Below the pieces are notes generated by a model, which ran no database searches, was not told the DNA's origin, and worked only from the letters and a program-made list of their open reading frames with translations. Of a DNA stretch of 64,000 bases, positions 26,698 through 36,708 are shown piece after piece; within the stretch, counting starts at the first letter, position 1, and each line of letters begins with the position of its first letter. Location: positions 62,001-126,000 of the forward strand of contig NZ_QSTA01000003.1 of NCBI RefSeq assembly GCF_003438075.1. The letters are read 5' to 3'. This DNA comes from Eubacterium sp. OM08-24. GTDB lineage: Bacteria > Bacillota > Clostridia > Oscillospirales > Acutalibacteraceae. The position numbers were made by a program, and so were the translations under genes.

Positions 26698-26917
26698 AAA
26701 ATAGACAATTTTCGTAAATTTTATAAGGACAGTTTGCGAAGCATAAAAATTCCGCCTGCACTTTTTTCTGCGAACAGGCGGTAATAATTGATTTTAAATG
26801 AATATAAATTTGTAGTGGCGATTTATTTTCAGTGGGCAACAAATTAAAAAAGCAACTGACAATTCGTTCCGAATATAAAATTTATTAGTTGTTGTAATAC
26901 GCAATGTCCTCGCACAA

Positions 26918-27526
26918 TTAATCTTCGCACTTTTGAGCAATCTTTTTCCTATCCTCTGCCTCGAACACCTCAAGACACATATTATAAATAGAATTTACCT
27001 CAACATCGAGGTAAACCTCATCCTTAAAAAGTGCATATTGCAGTGTTGATGTTATATAAAGATAATACAATGCCTGTATGCTTTCAAAAGAAACATCAAG
27101 ATTTTTAGCTATATGATGAATAAATGTATCGTATCTTTTTGGTATTCCCGAAAAGAAGTCATAACCCTGCTTTTTATATTTAGGCGAAGTATACACCTGA
27201 TAAACAAAACGCATATGCTCGCCGTAGTTTTTTTGCATCCAACGGGGGAATTTTTCGAGATAATTCTTTAAATCGGCTCTTGAGCGTGGGGCTTTTTTCA
27301 TAAACTCTCGCTCAAATTTAATCATAGCATACTGCACCGATTCGGTAATTATCATATCTTTACTTTCAAAATAGTGATATAATGCTTGGTTAGTTTTAAA
27401 TCCGCAATATTTGCATAAAAGCTGTAAACCTGTATTTTCAAGTCCGTTATCCATAAAAGCCTGAAAGCACTTGTCAAGGCACTCACATTTACGCTTTTTA
27501 TAAACAGCTGCATCAAATTTTTTCAT
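26918..27526 (-). CDS. TetR-family transcriptional regulator
   Basis: 202 residues from ATG 27526 (GGGGTGAT upstream). A longer frame to 27589 is excluded because a consensus promoter (-10 at 27560-27555) lies within it. The N-terminal helix-turn-helix is of TetR type (ALYHYFESKDMII, about 46-58). The C-terminal ligand domain is unassigned. Monocistronic with its own strong promoter. The spacer contains ACCGGT, which may be part of an autoregulatory operator. Its target is unknown; it is not next to an efflux pump. Confidence 0.85.
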   Translation of the reverse strand: MKKFDAAVYKKRKCECLDKCFQAFMDNGLENTGLQLLCKYCGFKTNQALYHYFESKDMIITESVQYAMIKFEREFMKKAPRSRADLKNYLEKFPRWMQKNYGEHMRFVYQVYTSPKYKKQGYDFFSGIPKRYDTFIHHIAKNLDVSFESIQALYYLYITSTLQYALFKDEVYLDVEVNSIYNMCLEVFEAEDRKKIAQKCED

Positions 27527-27554
27527 TCTATCACCCCATACTGCTCTTGTGTCA

Positions 27555-27583
27555 ATTATAAATGTACCGGTAGTTTTTGTCAA
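27555..27583 (-). promoter_or_regulatory. Consensus sigma-A promoter of TetR gene
   Basis: TTGACA (27583-27578), 17-bp spacer, TATAAT (27560-27555). Perfect consensus on the minus strand, 29 bp before the ATG at 27526. Confidence 0.88.
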
Positions 27584-27639
27584 TAGCAACGCGAATTATT
27601 CTGAAAGTCCGGAGTTTAAATTAAGAGAATAGTTTTTTG

Positions 27640-28103
27640 AATTATGGTTTAGCTTAGTTTCAGTCGGGCAACAAAGTAAAGCAAAGCCTAAACTTTCCGC
27701 CCCAAAATTAAAAGTTTGGTCAACCTTTTCAAAGGTTGTGGGTGTGGGCAACGCCCACAAATACTTTATGCTATCGCAAATTTTAATAGCTAAACGGCAA
27801 GCCGTTTGGCGGTTTGAACAAAACTGCGATAGCTAAATACGAGAGTATAAAAAAGGAAAAACACCAAAAATTGCACTATAAATGCTTGCGTTTATAGCGG
27901 TGCGTTTTAATTATTTTTTCCTAAAAGGCTATCGCCTGTTTTCAAACATTGTCTAAGCACGCAAACAGCAAAGCTGTTTGCGCCCGATAATTTGATGTAA
28001 AGGAAACTTTTTATGGGCTCTGCCCAAACCCGCAACCCTTTAAAAAGGGTTGACCTAAATTTTAAATTTATTAAACTAAACTTTATGCACTAAACCACCA
28101 TTT
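27640..28103. repeat. MITE-like intergenic repeat, copy B (inverted relative to copy A)
   Basis: About 464 bp. It begins AATTATGGTTTAG and ends TAAACCACCATTT. Inside are GGTCAACCTTTTCAAAGG with GGGTGTGGGCAACGCCC at one end and, reversed, GGTCAACCCTTTTTAAAGG with GGGTTTGGGCAGAGCCC at the other. The segment AAACGGCAAGCCGTTTGGC is also shared with copy A. The middle part (about 27830-27960) has no counterpart in copy A. Confidence 0.7.
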
Positions 28104-28114
28104 ACCAACACTCA

Positions 28115-28147
28115 TAAAAACAGCCTTGACTGTAAAGTCAAGGCTGT
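28115..28147 (-). terminator. Terminator of ilv operon
   Basis: ACAGCCTTGAC/GTCAAGGCTGT 11-bp stem with 6-nt loop; on the minus strand it is followed by TTTTTATG. Confidence 0.9.
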
Positions 28148-28169
28148 AAATAAGCTATAAACTATTAAA

Positions 28170-29751
<1,582 letters not shown>

Positions 29752-29763
29752 AACAGCACCTCA

Positions 29764-31398
29764 TTAAATCGACGGAGTGTCGGGATATACATCGCACACA
29801 AGGATGAAAGGCTTGTCTGAATCAACAATATTTTTAATAATCTCTTCAGCCTGCTCGTTTGAGCTTGCCTCTGCATGGTCAATGCCATAAGCCTCTGCAA
29901 TCTTGAGAAAATCAGGATCACCCTCAAGTATAGTGGCGCTATGTCTGTGTCCATAGTGATTATCCTGAAGTTCACGCACCATACCGAGTCTTGTGTTGCG
30001 CATAATTATAATTTTAATGTTAAGGTTATTACCGGCAATAGTTGCAAGCTCGTTTAACTGCATCTGGAAACTGCCGTCACCGCAGACAACAAGCACATCT
30101 CTGTCTGGTCTTGCAAACTTTGCGCCAATAGCAGCCGGCACCGAATAACCCATAGTTCCCATACCGCCTGTTGTAAGGAATCTTCCCTCACGAATACGGA
30201 AGTTGTTTGCACACCAAATCTGATTTTGACCTACATCGGCAACAAGAATTGCCTTTGAACGGAACATTGCGCTCAAATGACCTACAAGCGTTCTCGGTTC
30301 TACATAACCGTCAAACTTAGGAGGTTCTCTGAATAAATCCTTTTTCCAGGTTTTAACAGCCTCACTCCACTGGTTCTGAACCTTGTAGTCGCCAATGTTT
30401 TCATTGAGCATATCCATAACATTCATCATATCGCCAACAATCGGGATAGCTGTCTTAACATTTTTTCCGATTTCCGCCGGGTCAATGTCTATGTGAATTA
30501 CAGTTGTTCTTTTACTCATCTGGTCAGGCGCTGCTACGGCTCTGTCGCCAAGTCTTGCACCGCACACAATAACCAAATCCGCCTCGTGCAAAGCTCTGTT
30601 TGCAGCCGGCTTGCCGTGAGTACCAAGCATACCGAGATAAAGCTCATGGTCAGACGGCATAACTCCTATGCCCATCATTGTAGAAATTACAGGAATACCT
30701 GTTTTTTCTGCAAAAGCCTGAAACTTTGGCTTTACACCCGAGCTTAAAACGCCGCCGCCCGATACAATAATCGGTCGCTTGCAGTTCTTGATTGCCTCAA
30801 CCGCACGCTTAACCTGAACGATATGTCCCTTTGTGGTTGGCTTGTAGCCAATAATATTTACGGTTTCGGGGTACTCAAACTTTTCTATTTCATTTTGCTG
30901 AATATCAATCGGAATATCAATAAGTACAGGGCCCGGTCTGCCTGTTTTGGCAATATGAAAAGCCTCTTTAAAAATTCGTGGCAAATCCTCAGTTTTGCTT
31001 ACAAGATAGCTGTGCTTTACAAACGGCTCGCAAGCGCCTGTAATGTCAGCCTCCTGAAATACATCTCTGCCAAGCAAATCACTGCGTACCTGACCTGTAA
31101 TTGCGATTATCGGAATAGAATCCTGATAAGCGGTAGCAATACCTGTAATAAGGTTTGTTGCGCCTGGGCCTGAGGTTGCTACGCATACACCGGGAATATC
31201 ACTACATCTTGCATAACCGCTTGCTGCGTGAGCCGCATTCTGCTCCTGACGAACAAGCACGTGCTTGATTGAAGAATTATAAAGCGAATCGTAAAAAGGG
31301 CAAATAGCCGCACCCGGATATCCGAAAACCACTGAAACACCCTCGGCTTCCAGACATTTTACCATTATATCGGCACCGTTTATCATTGCTTTCTGCAC
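29764..31398 (-). CDS. ilvB: Acetolactate synthase catalytic subunit
   Basis: 544 residues. ThDP enzyme with the N-terminal VFGYPGAAICPFYDSL, the catalytic glutamate in RQEQNAAHAASGYAR (near 53), the central Rossmann-like FAD region and the ThDP/Mg motif GDGSFQMQLNELATI. It condenses two pyruvates, or pyruvate with 2-oxobutyrate. The start is ATG 31398 (AGGAGTG upstream) or ATG five codons later. It leads the ilvBNC operon, with a promoter at 31453-31481. The roughly 55-nt leader is too short for a T-box. Confidence 0.96.
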   Translation of the reverse strand: MQKAMINGADIMVKCLEAEGVSVVFGYPGAAICPFYDSLYNSSIKHVLVRQEQNAAHAASGYARCSDIPGVCVATSGPGATNLITGIATAYQDSIPIIAITGQVRSDLLGRDVFQEADITGACEPFVKHSYLVSKTEDLPRIFKEAFHIAKTGRPGPVLIDIPIDIQQNEIEKFEYPETVNIIGYKPTTKGHIVQVKRAVEAIKNCKRPIIVSGGGVLSSGVKPKFQAFAEKTGIPVISTMMGIGVMPSDHELYLGMLGTHGKPAANRALHEADLVIVCGARLGDRAVAAPDQMSKRTTVIHIDIDPAEIGKNVKTAIPIVGDMMNVMDMLNENIGDYKVQNQWSEAVKTWKKDLFREPPKFDGYVEPRTLVGHLSAMFRSKAILVADVGQNQIWCANNFRIREGRFLTTGGMGTMGYSVPAAIGAKFARPDRDVLVVCGDGSFQMQLNELATIAGNNLNIKIIIMRNTRLGMVRELQDNHYGHRHSATILEGDPDFLKIAEAYGIDHAEASSNEQAEEIIKNIVDSDKPFILVCDVYPDTPSI

Positions 31399-31452
31399 TC
31401 CTGTCCTTTTTAATTAAGTAACCAAGCAAAGCCTGACTTTGCTTTACAGATT

Positions 31453-31481
31453 ATTATACTATATTTTATATCAAAAGTAAA
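31453..31481 (-). promoter_or_regulatory. Promoter of ilvBNC operon
   Basis: Minus strand TTTACT (31481-31476), 17-bp spacer, TATAAT (31458-31453). Confidence 0.7.
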
Positions 31482-31529
31482 GGGCGATAACACATTACAA
31501 GCGACTTTTTTCTAAAAATTTTTTCTTTT

Positions 31530-32090
31530 TCAGCCAATCACACCAATGCCCTCAAGCAAAATTTTAATACCAATCAGCACGAGTACGATTCCGCCGACAA
31601 GTTCCGCCTTTGATTTATACTTTGTACCAAATAAACTGCCTATTTTTACGCCGATTGCCGATAAAACGAAAGTCACCACACCAATAAACGACACTGCCGG
31701 AACGATTTGAACCTGCAAGAAAGCAAAAGTTACACCGACAGCCAAAGCGTCAATACTGGTAGCAATCGCAAGCAAAAGCATTGATTTAACATCCATAGCC
31801 GAGTCAACTTCCTCATCTTTGCCGAATGATTCTTTTATCATATTTCCGCCGATAAGGGCAAGAAGAGCAAACGCAACCCAATGGTCATACTGTTCAATCA
31901 TTCCGGCAAAAAAGCTGCCCAAAAAATAGCCGATAAGCGGCATAAGCGCCTGAAATCCGCCAAACCATGCGCCGGCAATGCACATATGTTTAGCCTTGAT
32001 TTTGCCGAGTGAAAGTCCCTTGCATACCGAAACCGCAAATGCGTCCATTGACAGTCCCACTGCAAGAATGAAAAGCTCTATTAAGCTCAT
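31530..32090 (-). CDS. mntP: Manganese efflux pump MntP
   Basis: 186 residues from the internal ATG (32090, preceded by AGGATTAGGT) instead of the longer frame to 32117. Six membrane helices in two repeats, each starting with the MntP signature: [17 protein letters not shown] (first) and [16 protein letters not shown] (second), with the conserved Asp residues for Mn. Exports Mn2+ from the cytoplasm. It sits about 225 nt downstream of a yybP-ykoY-like riboswitch with a terminator platform, the regulation expected for this family, with a short MITE-like repeat between. Confidence 0.94.
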   Translation of the reverse strand: MSLIELFILAVGLSMDAFAVSVCKGLSLGKIKAKHMCIAGAWFGGFQALMPLIGYFLGSFFAGMIEQYDHWVAFALLALIGGNMIKESFGKDEEVDSAMDVKSMLLLAIATSIDALAVGVTFAFLQVQIVPAVSFIGVVTFVLSAIGVKIGSLFGTKYKSKAELVGGIVLVLIGIKILLEGIGVIG

Positions 32091-32185
32091 ACCTAATCCT
32101 CCAAAAATACATTTCATATAAATCTATGCGCTTTTCATATGCAATATTAAAACGGTTCTATTATAAATGTTGGGTTAGTTTTATA

Positions 32186-32278
32186 AATTATGGTTTAACG
32201 AAATACTTAGTCTGATAATTATAAAAGTTTGGTCAACCTTTTATAATTGCTTGGTAAAACATTATTTAAGCCATAATT
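32186..32278. repeat. MITE-like intergenic repeat, short copy C
   Basis: About 93 bp bounded by AATTATGGTTTAA and TTAAGCCATAATT (inverted, one mismatch). It contains AAAAGTTTGGTCAACCTTTT in common with copies A and B, then TAATTGCTTGGTAAA as at the right end of copy A. It appears to be an internally deleted member lying in the mntP leader. Confidence 0.6.
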
Positions 32279-32314
32279 CACCCCCGTTTCTGACAAGGAA
32301 CCCCATTAAAAGTC

Positions 32315-32500
32315 AAAAAGACTCGCAGACAACATTTTGCAAATGCCAACAACTTAAATATTATAAATTAAGTTATTAAATTAAAAACATTTCCTTTGTG
32401 CTGTCTGCGAGTCTCATCATTTAAAATATTACCGGGTGAAATTCACCAGTATGTCGATAATACTATACGCAAAAGCGTACCGACTACTCCCTCTTAACAA
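32315..32500 (-). ncRNA. yybP-ykoY-like manganese riboswitch with terminator
   Basis: Minus-strand leader of mntP. It has the conserved 5' element AGGGAGTAGTCGG (32494-32481 region), then the GACATACTGG element, a CACC/GGTG hairpin and TGATGAGAC leading directly into a 13-bp terminator stem (AGACTCGCAGACA at 32414-32402 pairing with its complement at 32331-32319) followed by TTTTT. B. subtilis yybP RNA has the same order: GGGGAGUAG, GACAUAC, AAGACC, then a GGUCUUUUU terminator. Mn2+ binding should prevent terminator formation and turn mntP on. Assignment is by eye. Confidence 0.75.
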
Positions 32501-32534
32501 TAAGTAAGGATATATACGGATAAATCCGTAATTT

Positions 32535-32861
32535 TTAAAGTCCCATAATCAAGCCGTAAGGCCAGGCAATAAGTCCGCCAATATCATAAATATCGGTATA
32601 GCCGAGCTTGCACAGCGTTTGTGCCGCCATTCTGCTGCGACTGCCTGTCCTGCAATAAACCACAAGCATAGAATCCTTACTCGGTATAACTTCTTTTGCC
32701 GATTCTGCGGTAATATCATCAACAGGAAAAAGCACTGCGTCTTTCACATGTCCCGTTGCATACTCCTCTTCCTCTCGCACATCAAGAATTATACAATTCG
32801 GATTTTCGTCTATGAGTTTTTTTGCATCCTCAAAGCTGTTTACAGTATGAATTATACACAT
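32535..32861 (-). CDS. Rhodanese-domain sulfurtransferase
   Basis: 108 residues, single rhodanese domain. The active-site Cys is in the loop VVYCRTGSRS (about 68-77) with LDVREEEEYATGHV before it. It transfers persulfide sulfur between carriers, or serves as a thiosulfate sulfurtransferase; the physiological partner is unknown. Its ATG is 6 bp after the purD stop, so it is the last gene of the purine operon, possibly supplying or handling sulfur unrelated to purine synthesis. Confidence 0.88.
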   Translation of the reverse strand: MCIIHTVNSFEDAKKLIDENPNCIILDVREEEEYATGHVKDAVLFPVDDITAESAKEVIPSKDSMLVVYCRTGSRSRMAAQTLCKLGYTDIYDIGGLIAWPYGLIMGL

Positions 32862-32867
32862 TAATAA

Positions 32868-34133
32868 TCACTTAGTTTTTCCAATATCGTGGCGGAAGTG
32901 CATACCCTCAAAGCTGATTTTATCAACCGCTGCATATGCCTTTGCAAGCGCCTCATCAAGTGTAGGCGCAGTTGCAGTCACGCCGAGAACTCGACCGCCG
33001 TTGGTGTAGAATTTACCGTTTTCATACTTTGTACCTGCGTGGTAAACGGTAGCGCCCTCTACCTGACCGTTTTCGTCCATACCAAACATTTCAATGCCCT
33101 TTTTATATGCAACAGGATAGCCGCCGCTTGCCATAACTACGCAGGCAGCCGCACCGTTGTCCCATTCAATGTCAAGGTCGGCGAGCTTTTCGTCAATAAC
33201 AGCCTCGCAAATATCTACAAGGTCGGTTTTAAGTCTTGGAAGAACTACCTGAGCCTCAGGGTCACCAAAACGAGCATTGTACTCAATTACCTTTGGGCCG
33301 TTTGGTGTAATCATAAGTCCAAAGTAAAGGCAACCCTTAAAAGGTCTGCCCTCTGCTACCATTGCGTTGATTGTAGGAATAAAGATTGTGTCCATACATT
33401 CCTTGGCAATCTCGTCTGTATAGTAAGGGTTAGGGCTGATTGTGCCCATACCGCCTGTATTAAGTCCCTCATCATTATCGTAAGCTCTCTTGTGGTCTTT
33501 TGAGCTTACCATAGGCTTTACGCACTTGCCGTCGGTAAATGCGAGAACAGAAACCTCCGGACCTGTAAGAAATTCCTCAATAACAATTCTGTTGCCCGAC
33601 TCGCCAAACTGCTTGTCTTCCATAATGGATTTTACAGCATTCACAGCCTCGTCAACAGTCTGAGCAATAATAACACCTTTACCGAGTGCAAGACCGTCAG
33701 CCTTAACTACGATAGGAGCAGTATTCTCTGCCTTTAAATATTCAATAGCATTTTCTGCGTTATCAAAGGTTTCGTATTTAGCGGTAGGAATACCGTACTT
33801 TTTCATTAAATCCTTTGAAAATACCTTTGATGCCTCAATTACGGCCGCATTTGCATTAGGGCCAAAGGCTCTTATGCCGGCAGCCTGAAAAGCGTCTACA
33901 AGGCCTGCTGCAAGTGGGTCATCGGGAGCTACGAAAGCAAGGTCAATATTCTTTTCTTTTGCGAAAGCGACAAGTGCCTCTTTGTCCATAACACCGATAT
34001 TTACGGTTTCGGCATCTCTTGAAATACCGCCGTTGCCCGGTGCGCAGTAAAGCTTTGTGCATTTAGGGCTTTCAAGAAGTTTTTTAATAAGTGCGTGTTC
34101 TCTGCCGCCTGAGCCAATCATTAAAATATTCAT
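32868..34133 (-). CDS. purD: Phosphoribosylamine-glycine ligase
   Basis: 421 residues from ATG 34133 (GGGGTGAC upstream). ATP-grasp enzyme; N-terminal MNILMIGSGGREHALIKKL, ATP-grasp elements IVVKADGLALGKGV, and metal-binding VIEYNARFGDPE. It joins phosphoribosylamine and glycine to GAR, the second step of purine synthesis. 16 bp after the formyltransferase gene. Confidence 0.97.
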   Translation of the reverse strand: MNILMIGSGGREHALIKKLLESPKCTKLYCAPGNGGISRDAETVNIGVMDKEALVAFAKEKNIDLAFVAPDDPLAAGLVDAFQAAGIRAFGPNANAAVIEASKVFSKDLMKKYGIPTAKYETFDNAENAIEYLKAENTAPIVVKADGLALGKGVIIAQTVDEAVNAVKSIMEDKQFGESGNRIVIEEFLTGPEVSVLAFTDGKCVKPMVSSKDHKRAYDNDEGLNTGGMGTISPNPYYTDEIAKECMDTIFIPTINAMVAEGRPFKGCLYFGLMITPNGPKVIEYNARFGDPEAQVVLPRLKTDLVDICEAVIDEKLADLDIEWDNGAAACVVMASGGYPVAYKKGIEMFGMDENGQVEGATVYHAGTKYENGKFYTNGGRVLGVTATAPTLDEALAKAYAAVDKISFEGMHFRHDIGKTK

Positions 34134-34149
34134 ATTGTCACCCCGCAAA

Positions 34150-35325
34150 TTAATGGTGGAAAAGTCTGATGCCTGTAAATGACATAGTCATTCCGTACTT
34201 GTTGCAGGTATCAATTACATTGTCATCTCTGATAGAACCGCCCGGCTGAGCAACATACTGTACACCTGAGCGCTTAGCTCTCTCAATGTTGTCGCCAAAT
34301 GGGAAAAATGCGTCTGAACCGAGTGAAACGCCGCTGAATGTTGCGAGCCATTCTTTCTTTTCCTCTCGTGTAAGAGGCTCCGGCTTAGTTTTAAAGAACT
34401 GCTCCCAAACGCCGTCTGCAAGTACATCCTCATAATCGTCAGAAATATAAACATCAATAGTGTTATCTCTGTCAGGTCTGCGGATATTGTCAACAAACGG
34501 GAGGTTAAGAACCTTTGGATGCTGTCTTAAGAACCAAATATCCGCCTTGTTGCCTGCAAGACGAGTACAGTGAATTCTTGACTGCTGACCTGCACCAACA
34601 CCGATAGCCTGACCGCCCTTTGCATAGCAAACTGAGTTTGACTGAGTGTATTTAAGAGTGATAAGAGCAATAAGAAGATCACGCTTAGCCTCTTCCGTAA
34701 GCTCTTTGTTCTCTGTAACAATGTTCTGCATGAGCATAGCCTCGTCAATTTTAAGCTCGTTTCTGCCTTGCTCAAAAGTTACACCGAATACATCCTTATG
34801 CTCAATCGGAGCAGGAACATAGTTCGGATCGATTTTTACAATGTTATATGTGCCTCTGCGCTTTGTCTTAAGCACTTCAAGAGCCTCGTCTGTATAATCC
34901 GGAGCGATAATACCGTCAGAAACCTCTCTCTGCAAGAGCTTTGCTGTCTGAACATCGCAAGTGTCTGAAAGTGCAACCCAGTCGCCGTATGATGACATTC
35001 TGTCTGCACCTCTTGCTGCTGCGTATGCAGATGCGATTGGTGAAAGCTCCAAATCGTCAACAAAATATATTTTCTTTAATGTATCCGAAAGCTCGGTAGC
35101 TACCGCAGCACCGGCAGGGCTGACATGCTTGAAAGACGCTGCTGCCGGCAAGCCTGTTGCCGCCTTAAGCTCACGCACAAGCTGCCATGAGTTGAACGCA
35201 TCAAGAAAATTAATGTAACCCGGTTTGCCGTTGAGTACCTCAACAGGGAGTTCGCCCTCGTTCATATAAATTCTTGAAGGTTTCTGATTAGGGTTACAAC
35301 CGTATTTAAGTGCAAGTTCCTTCAT
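34150..35325 (-). CDS. Stand-alone AICAR formyltransferase
   Basis: 391 residues matching only the formyltransferase half of bifunctional PurH. It has the KYGCNPNQKPSRIY start, the catalytic Lys-His pair in AASFKHVSPAGAA, and the QQSRIHCTRLAGNKAD and SLGSDAFFPFGDNIERA segments. The N-terminal IMP cyclohydrolase (MGS-like) domain is absent. It formylates AICAR with 10-formyl-THF to FAICAR. Ring closure is supplied by the separate cyclohydrolase encoded directly upstream, giving a split version of PurH within the pur operon. Confidence 0.92.
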   Translation of the reverse strand: MKELALKYGCNPNQKPSRIYMNEGELPVEVLNGKPGYINFLDAFNSWQLVRELKAATGLPAAASFKHVSPAGAAVATELSDTLKKIYFVDDLELSPIASAYAAARGADRMSSYGDWVALSDTCDVQTAKLLQREVSDGIIAPDYTDEALEVLKTKRRGTYNIVKIDPNYVPAPIEHKDVFGVTFEQGRNELKIDEAMLMQNIVTENKELTEEAKRDLLIALITLKYTQSNSVCYAKGGQAIGVGAGQQSRIHCTRLAGNKADIWFLRQHPKVLNLPFVDNIRRPDRDNTIDVYISDDYEDVLADGVWEQFFKTKPEPLTREEKKEWLATFSGVSLGSDAFFPFGDNIERAKRSGVQYVAQPGGSIRDDNVIDTCNKYGMTMSFTGIRLFHH

Positions 35326-35350
35326 TGGAGTTCATCCTTTCATAATCAGA

Positions 35351-36067
35351 TTATTTATTCTTATTAATAATTCTTGACTCTGCTGTATCTGTTGCAATGT
35401 CAATGTAACGAACAAAAAGTGATACCTTGTTATCCTCGTCAAGTGCATTCCATACTTTCTGAGCAAATGTATCAATATCATCGTTGCCAATCTCTACAAG
35501 TGTAGGCTCACCCTCAAAACTTGGGAGTGGAGTGCCGTCGCCCATATAAGTATGAATATATCTGCCGAGTCCCTGTAAAGGTGTTGAATACATAAATGTG
35601 TATCTCTGACAGCTGTCGGGAATACCGTCTGCACTCTTAAGAATAGACATAGCATATTCCATAATGCCGCCGCTGCACTTTACAATACCTGAAATACGAG
35701 GTGTGTAGTTAGGGCCGTCAGGCTCAAACTCTCTTGTGCGGAGTGACTCTTCAAAGGTTTCGCCCTCGTTCATAAGCTCGTAAATTGTATCTGTCTGGTC
35801 ACCGTTTGTAACAATAGTCTTGTTGTCAAGCTTTCTTACAGGTGAGTAGATGATGAGTGACGGGTCAATAAGCTTTGATTCGTCAAAAGCCTGTGTCTTT
35901 ATGCCGTCCTCAGTTTCAACGAAAATTCTGTTTCTGCTGTTTTCGCTTCTGCCCATAATAAAGTAAGCAATTACAGCCTTTGTGCCGTCGGCACTTCTGC
36001 CTATAACAATTCCTCTGCCCGGATAAGTAACAGAAGAGATTTCTTTTTCAAGTGAAATTGGTTTCAT
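35351..36067 (-). CDS. IMP cyclohydrolase, PurO-like family
   Basis: 238 residues, unlike the MGS-type cyclohydrolase domain of PurH. The pattern SLEKEISSVTYPGRGIVIGRS, FIMGRSENSRNRIF and FMYSTPLQGLGRYIHTYMGDG is that of the IMP_cyclohyd (archaeal PurO-type) family of the Ntn-like fold. It closes FAICAR to IMP, the last step of the pathway. It sits between purN and the stand-alone AICAR formyltransferase, which is the expected functional partner. GAGGTAAAC lies before the ATG. Confidence 0.88.
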   Translation of the reverse strand: MKPISLEKEISSVTYPGRGIVIGRSADGTKAVIAYFIMGRSENSRNRIFVETEDGIKTQAFDESKLIDPSLIIYSPVRKLDNKTIVTNGDQTDTIYELMNEGETFEESLRTREFEPDGPNYTPRISGIVKCSGGIMEYAMSILKSADGIPDSCQRYTFMYSTPLQGLGRYIHTYMGDGTPLPSFEGEPTLVEIGNDDIDTFAQKVWNALDEDNKVSLFVRYIDIATDTAESRIINKNK

Positions 36068-36081
36068 TGTTTACCTCCGAA

Positions 36082-36708
36082 TTATTCGGCAATTACAGTA
36101 GTATTGCCGTTTACCTTTATTTTATCTTCGCAGAAAAGCGAAACAGCCTTAGGAAGAATTTTCCATTCCGCCTGTTCCATAACTCTTTTCTGTAAAATTT
36201 CGGGTGTGTCGCCGTTTTGAATTTCAACAGCTTTCTGAATGATGATAGGACCGCCGTCACATACCTCATTTACAAAATGTGCTGTTGCACCTGTCACCTT
36301 TACTCCCCTTGCAAGAGCCTGCTCATGAACCTTAAGCCCGTAAAAGCCCTCGCCGCAGAAAGACGGAATAAGTGACGGATGAATATTTATAATTCTGTTT
36401 TCAAACGCTCTGATTACACCTGTACCGAGGATTGTCATAAATCCCGCAAGCACAACCAAATCCGCATTTTTTGACTTTAAAAGCTCGGTTAATGCCTTAT
36501 CGTATTCGTCAAGGCTTGCATAATCCTTTCTACGGATTATATCGGTAGCAATATTGTGATTCTTGGCTCTCTCAAGTGCATAAGCATTCGGATTTGAAGA
36601 AATAACGCAGGTGATTTTACCGTCCTTTATCTCCCCTCTTTCCGATGCGTCTATAAGAGCCTGTAAATTAGTACCGCCACCGGATACAAGAACAACAATA
36701 TTTTTCAT
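36082..36708 (-). CDS. purN: Phosphoribosylglycinamide formyltransferase
   Basis: 208 residues. N-terminal VLVSGGGTNLQALIDA phosphate loop, catalytic ENRIINIHPSLIPSF (Asn and His) and VTGATAHFVNEVCDGGPIIIQ with the essential Asp. It formylates GAR using 10-formyl-THF. The stop/start arrangement with purM overlaps by one base, indicating translational coupling. Confidence 0.97.
   Translation of the reverse strand: MKNIVVLVSGGGTNLQALIDASERGEIKDGKITCVISSNPNAYALERAKNHNIATDIIRRKDYASLDEYDKALTELLKSKNADLVVLAGFMTILGTGVIRAFENRIINIHPSLIPSFCGEGFYGLKVHEQALARGVKVTGATAHFVNEVCDGGPIIIQKAVEIQNGDTPEILQKRVMEQAEWKILPKAVSLFCEDKIKVNGNTTVIAE

Noticed and set aside
27527..27589. Longer start for the TetR protein at 26918
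   Set aside because: The consensus promoter at 27555-27583 would lie inside the coding region; the ATG at 27526 has a good site.
31399..31529. T-box or leader-peptide attenuator before ilvB
   Set aside because: The transcribed leader is only about 55 nt and has no T-box motif or BCAA-rich short frame.
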